Origin: Elusimicrobiota bacterium
GTDB lineage: Bacteria; Elusimicrobiota; Elusimicrobia; 2-01-FULL-59-12; JACPXA01
Assembly (NCBI GenBank): GCA_016196785.1
Contig: JACPXA010000146.1
Coordinates: 1 to 7,861, forward strand
Length of the DNA: 7,861 nucleotides
Reading direction: 5' to 3'
Positions 5,861 through 7,861 of this stretch are shown here, piece after piece; the first letter of the stretch is position 1; the number at the start of each line of letters is the position of its first letter. The notes beneath the pieces are model-generated. The model searched no databases. It worked only from the letters and a program-made list of their open reading frames with translations, and was not told the origin of the DNA. The position numbers were made by a program, and so were the translations under genes.

Positions 5861-6052
5861 ATGAAGCCGTTTACAAAGATTGCAATTGGTCTTTTTGCGC
5901 TCGTCGTATTACTCCACATCCTGCGGCTGTTCTTTCATTGGGAGGTCATCGTGAATGGCGTCGTCATTCCACTCTGGGCTAGTGTCTTGGGGCTCATCAT
6001 CGCTGGATGTCTTGCCTTCATGTTGTGGCGCGAATCCCGACAGAGCACGTAG
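5861..6052 (+). CDS. Small two-helix membrane protein
   Basis: The product has 63 residues. ATG 5861 is preceded by a GAAAGGG ribosome site. A longer frame from TTG 5786 would have to be translated through the tRNA-derived repeat and is rejected. Two hydrophobic helices are predicted by eye at about residues 6-24 and 37-56, joined by a short HWEVIVNGVVIPLW segment that resembles the conserved centre of small bacterial membrane proteins with a VNG-x-x-IPLWAS motif. The C-terminus is charged (WRESRQST). The function is unknown. The gene lies immediately outside the duplicated tRNA end, so it is likely to be the original chromosomal neighbour of the tRNA. Confidence 0.7.
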   Translation: MKPFTKIAIGLFALVVLLHILRLFFHWEVIVNGVVIPLWASVLGLIIAGCLAFMLWRESRQST

Positions 6053-6164
6053 CCTTTCCCTCCGCCCGTTTTCTCCTTCGTTCAGACTCTCCAACCATCT
6101 CCAGCTTGCGTCCAAGTTTCGGAAGAAGGAAAATGGTGACGGGTCCTCAGAGAGAGAAAGGAAT

Positions 6165-6310
6165 ATGGACCGCGAACAATTGGAGCAACTCGGTGTCTGG
6201 GAGCGTCAAGTGGAGCTCGCCAAGCTCTGGGAAGAGCTTGCTACGACGACGGCTACCAGCTCCTCGAAGACGCCGACATCCAGCGATGGACCTTGAAAGA
6301 GGCGGGGTGA
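6165..6310 (+). pseudogene. Small hypothetical gene split by a frameshift
   Basis: ATG 6165 follows an AAAGGA ribosome site and starts a frame reading MDREQLEQLGVWERQVELA, then KLWEEL. After about 6239 this frame turns into a low-complexity threonine/serine stretch. The next frame (+2 relative) takes over from 6242 with a protein-like sequence, YDDGYQLLEDADIQRWTLKEAG, ending in TGA at 6308-6310. Joining the two by restoring one lost base near 6238-6242 gives a coherent 48-residue acidic, helical protein. The total length of 146 bases is one short of a multiple of three, as expected for a single-base loss. Its stop lies four bases before the next start, so it was probably the first gene of a two-gene operon. 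A sequencing error is the alternative. Confidence 0.5.
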
Positions 6311-6314
6311 GCTT

Positions 6315-6926
6315 GTGAGCCACAAACCACTTCGGTTGCTTGCTGCGCTGCTTCTCATTCAGGGGGTCATCACTGCAGTTGCGTGTCATTCGACCGCGTT
6401 CATCAATTATCCGCTGGCGACCGGATCTCATAAATTCATAGACATTGGTGACTACCTCACCAAAGAACGGAAGCATACGGTGGTGATCTGGGCTAACCAC
6501 CCTGCGGTCATTGAGACCATCGCCAATATCGAGCGGCAAAGTGGAAAGGCCGTCATTGATCCGGCGGCCATCGAAGAGCTGGTCAATGAGCAGAAGGCCA
6601 AGTTCAACGATCTGACCGAGGACGAAGTCGTGCTCCGCGCGGGACGGCTGGCCCGGGCCGATAGCGTCATCTTTGCCAAGGCGGCGGTTACGCCCGCGTC
6701 TGGATCAACCGATGGGTCCGGTCCGTACAACTGCAGCGTCGGGATCCGGGCCGTTAATGTGGAGATCGGAGAAGTCCGGTGGACCGGGACTGCGTGGTTC
6801 CCGCGTCCGGTTCAGGACCCGGAGGAGGCCCTTCGCGTGCTGACCGCTACGGCCATTGCTCGAGCGCGCTGTCCGATCGAGCGTGGCTTCGTCTGGTACG
6901 ACGGTAAAGGGTGCTTGGTGAAGTAG
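6315..6926 (+). CDS. Predicted lipoprotein, possible CsgG/LpoB-like fold
   Basis: The product has 203 residues from a GTG start at 6315, with a GAGGCGGGG purine-rich site just upstream. The N-terminal signal (hydrophobic core about 8-22) ends in AVAC with cysteine 24, a slightly non-standard lipobox, so the protein is probably a lipoprotein anchored on the periplasmic side. The central order, an IDPAAIEELVNEQ segment (81-93), then VVLRAGRLARADSVIFAKA (105-123), then IRAVNVEIGEVRWTGTAWF (144-162), resembles the pattern seen in CsgG- and LpoB-related lipoproteins, where a GAD-type loop precedes two strands and a TGEV turn. This is inference from pattern, not a firm family match. Four cysteines occur in total (24, 140, 186, 200). 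The gene follows the frameshifted small gene by four bases and converges with the minus-strand small gene. Confidence 0.75.
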   Translation: MSHKPLRLLAALLLIQGVITAVACHSTAFINYPLATGSHKFIDIGDYLTKERKHTVVIWANHPAVIETIANIERQSGKAVIDPAAIEELVNEQKAKFNDLTEDEVVLRAGRLARADSVIFAKAAVTPASGSTDGSGPYNCSVGIRAVNVEIGEVRWTGTAWFPRPVQDPEEALRVLTATAIARARCPIERGFVWYDGKGCLVK

Positions 6927-6947
6927 GGCGGTACGAGGCGGTCGAGC

Positions 6948-7121
6948 TTAACTCGTCATGTCGCTTGTGATGGCGGTCTGAAGGCCTTGCTTGATGGTGT
7001 GCACGTACCACTGGTAAAGGGTGGGGCGGTCACCGCTCCGGTTCCCGCCGAACCTCACACCGGTCCCGCATCCCACATCCAGGACTGCAGCCATGCCATC
7101 AAGCATGCTCAGGGCTTTCAC
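6948..7121 (-). CDS. Small hypothetical protein on the minus strand
   Basis: On the minus strand a GTG at 7121-7119, preceded by GGAGGCGGG, opens a 57-residue frame ending at TAA (6950-6948). The product starts MKALSMLDGMAAVLDVGCGTG and ends with PTLYQWYVHTIKQGLQTA followed by ITSDMTS. Third codon positions are clearly GC-rich, as expected for a coding gene here, and the stop falls 21 bases from the convergent lipoprotein gene. The LDVGCGTG string looks like a methyltransferase motif I, but nothing after it supports that fold, so I treat it as coincidence. A seven-codon frame (7141-7118) overlaps its start by GTGA, which would suit translational coupling. A promoter matches at 7186-7214. Family not recognised. 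Confidence 0.45.
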   Translation of the reverse strand: MKALSMLDGMAAVLDVGCGTGVRFGGNRSGDRPTLYQWYVHTIKQGLQTAITSDMTS

Positions 7122-7185
7122 CCCGCCTCCTTCACTTTCATAGGTCTTCCTCCGTTGTCACATAAATGCCTCGCAGGGCCTCCCG

Positions 7186-7214
7186 ATTATGCGGCAAAGC
7201 TGTCCTAGCCCCAA
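7186..7214 (-). promoter_or_regulatory. Probable sigma-70 promoter reading leftward
   Basis: On the minus strand TTGGGG (7214-7209) and CATAAT (7191-7186) are separated by exactly 17 bases. Transcription would begin near 7179 and run toward the small minus-strand frames at 7141 and 7121. A good ribosome site (GGAGGAAG) lies before the ATG at 7141. It was identified by eye; the -35 box is only a partial match. Confidence 0.45.
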
Positions 7215-7345
7215 AACCTATAAAGATGGAGAGGTCTGACTGAAGAGGGGTTAAAAAAAACGGCGTGACTCGATTCGGTCATGTATGTTATGAGTAGGGC
7301 CGGCCTGAGGGTCACCTGAACTGCAGAGAATTGCGGGCGGTTTTT

Positions 7346-7354
7346 TGGTATACT
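7346..7354 (+). promoter_or_regulatory. Extended -10 promoter element for the sensor gene
   Basis: TGG followed by TATACT (7349-7354) is a strong extended -10 element with only a poor -35 region at the right distance; TTGCGG at 7331 is too close (12 bases). Transcription would start near 7361 and give a leader of about 180 bases before the ATG at 7540. The run of T just upstream may help bending or polymerase binding. No competing promoter is evident nearer the gene. Confidence 0.4.
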
Positions 7355-7371
7355 TACTGCATTAGGAATTT

Positions 7372-7449
7372 TTCGTTCGACCCTTATTACATTTCTTCCA
7401 GCATTCTTCCAACTCATTACCCCGCAGATCTTATTCATTCGTTCGACCC
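7372..7449 (+). repeat. 12-bp direct repeat in the sensor gene leader
   Basis: TTCGTTCGACCC occurs at 7372-7383 and again at 7438-7449, 66 bases apart start to start, both inside the presumed transcribed leader and downstream of the extended -10 element. The spacing is close to six helical turns, so the copies would lie on roughly the same DNA face. A pair of regulator-binding sites is possible but unproven. Confidence 0.5.
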
Positions 7450-7499
7450 CTCGATGTAATCATCCGTTTCTGAGTCTCCTACAAGCAGCCTGACAGGGC

Positions 7500-7519
7500 G
7501 CCCTCGACCATGCGAGGGC
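7500..7519 (+). promoter_or_regulatory. Hairpin in the leader just before the ribosome site
   Basis: GCCCTCG (7500-7506) and CGAGGGC (7513-7519) form a perfect seven-base-pair stem with a six-base loop. It ends five bases before the AGGAGA ribosome site (7525-7530) of the downstream gene. No T run follows, so it is not an intrinsic terminator; it may influence translation or RNA stability. It does not match a riboswitch consensus that I know. Confidence 0.45.
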
Positions 7520-7539
7520 ATAACAGGAGAGACGACCGC

Positions 7540-7861
7540 ATGCCTCAAGACCGAACCGGTCTACGGCTGATTGCCGGGACCGTCGCGCTGGCCCTGGTTG
7601 TTTTTGTAGTGGACTTGCTGGTTCCCCTTGGGGTGGCCATGGGAGTTCTGTACGTCGTGCCGGTATTGATCGCGCTGCGATCTCCCCAGCCCCGGTTTGT
7701 CTTCGGTGCCGCGCTGGCCTGCACCATACTCACCATTCTTGGCTTCATATTCGGCCCCCCGGGAGGAATCCTCGGGATGGCCATAGCGAACCGCGCCCTT
7801 TCCATCTTCGCCATCTGGGTCACCGCCATTCTGTCCCTCCAGCAGAAAGAAGCCGAGGAAC
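7540..7861 (+). CDS. Membrane N-terminus of a probable sensor protein (partial)
   Basis: 107 residues are visible before the window ends. ATG 7540 is supported by AGGAGA ten bases upstream; an in-frame ATG at 7510 lies inside the hairpin and is less likely. The sequence has hydrophobic segments at about residues 9-28, 31-46, 54-71 and 76-100, with the strings VDLLVPLGVAMGVLYVVPVL and GMAIANRALSIFAIWVTAIL. After the last helix comes a charged, probably coiled, QQKEAEE. This arrangement is typical of the compact multi-helix N-terminal domain found on many sensor histidine kinases and PAS/GGDEF signalling proteins, where the helices are followed by a linker into the signalling domains. Which output domain follows is outside the window. 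Confidence 0.75.
   Translation, partial: MPQDRTGLRLIAGTVALALVVFVVDLLVPLGVAMGVLYVVPVLIALRSPQPRFVFGAALACTILTILGFIFGPPGGILGMAIANRALSIFAIWVTAILSLQQKEAEE

Larger units (their letters stand above)
7215..7539. other. Intergenic region between divergent genes
   Basis: No credible coding frame is present in these 325 bases. The left part contains an eight-A run (7253-7260) and an 8-bp palindrome GGCCGGCC near 7297. The right part is AT-richer and holds the extended -10 element, the 12-bp direct repeat and the hairpin, which are listed separately. It separates the leftward small gene from the rightward sensor gene and probably carries the regulation of the latter. Confidence 0.55.

Noticed and set aside
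7050..7090. Methyltransferase motif LDVGCGTG in the minus-strand small protein
   Set aside because: The frame is only 57 residues and nothing after the motif matches the rest of the fold. Similarity over eight residues can arise by chance.

Overview
The window is a stretch of GC-rich bacterial chromosome with every clear gene but one on the plus strand. Gene content (a GldG-like protein followed by a DUF4340-like protein, a two-cysteine CxLARIP-repeat lipoprotein, and a membrane-anchored sensor N-terminus) resembles Nitrospirota such as Nitrospira. This is an impression from remembered protein families; no database search was made.

Layout. 1-93 is the tail of an unidentified gene. 254-2996 holds a gldG-like gene and a DUF4340-like gene four bases apart. 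They look like the auxiliary part of a gliding/ABC-2-type export system, but no ATPase or permease gene lies just upstream. The DUF4340-like gene is broken near its 3' end: an in-frame TAG interrupts it, 78 further homologous codons follow, and its third repeat unit also appears to lack an internal piece. 3053-3430 encodes a lipoprotein with its own promoter and a duplicated cysteine motif. 3612-4352 encodes a class I SAM-dependent methyltransferase, with a 15-T tract just before the likely start and similar ~50-bp sequences on both sides of the gene.

4434-4510 is a complete tRNA-Arg(CCU). Its last 37 bases are repeated exactly at 5803-5839. This is the usual footprint of integration at a tRNA 3' end, and it frames a 1.3-kb segment carrying a YbhB/YbcL (PEBP) gene and an anchored protein built of about seven 23-residue repeats. 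No integrase is present, so the segment looks like the remnant of an island or a very small cargo unit.

After the repeat come a two-helix small membrane protein (5861-6052), a small gene split by a frameshift (6165-6310), and a predicted lipoprotein with a possible CsgG/LpoB-like fold (6315-6926). A probable 57-residue minus-strand gene (6948-7121) with its own promoter converges on the lipoprotein gene. The window ends in the membrane N-terminus of what is probably a sensor protein (7540 onward), preceded by a leader of about 180 bases with a direct repeat and a hairpin.

Overall this is an accessory, partly decaying region around a tRNA integration site. I did not find a convincing complete new defence or metabolic system. 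The best leads are the tRNA-bounded mini-island, the disrupted DUF4340-like gene, and the unexplained small-ORF cluster at 6948-7214.
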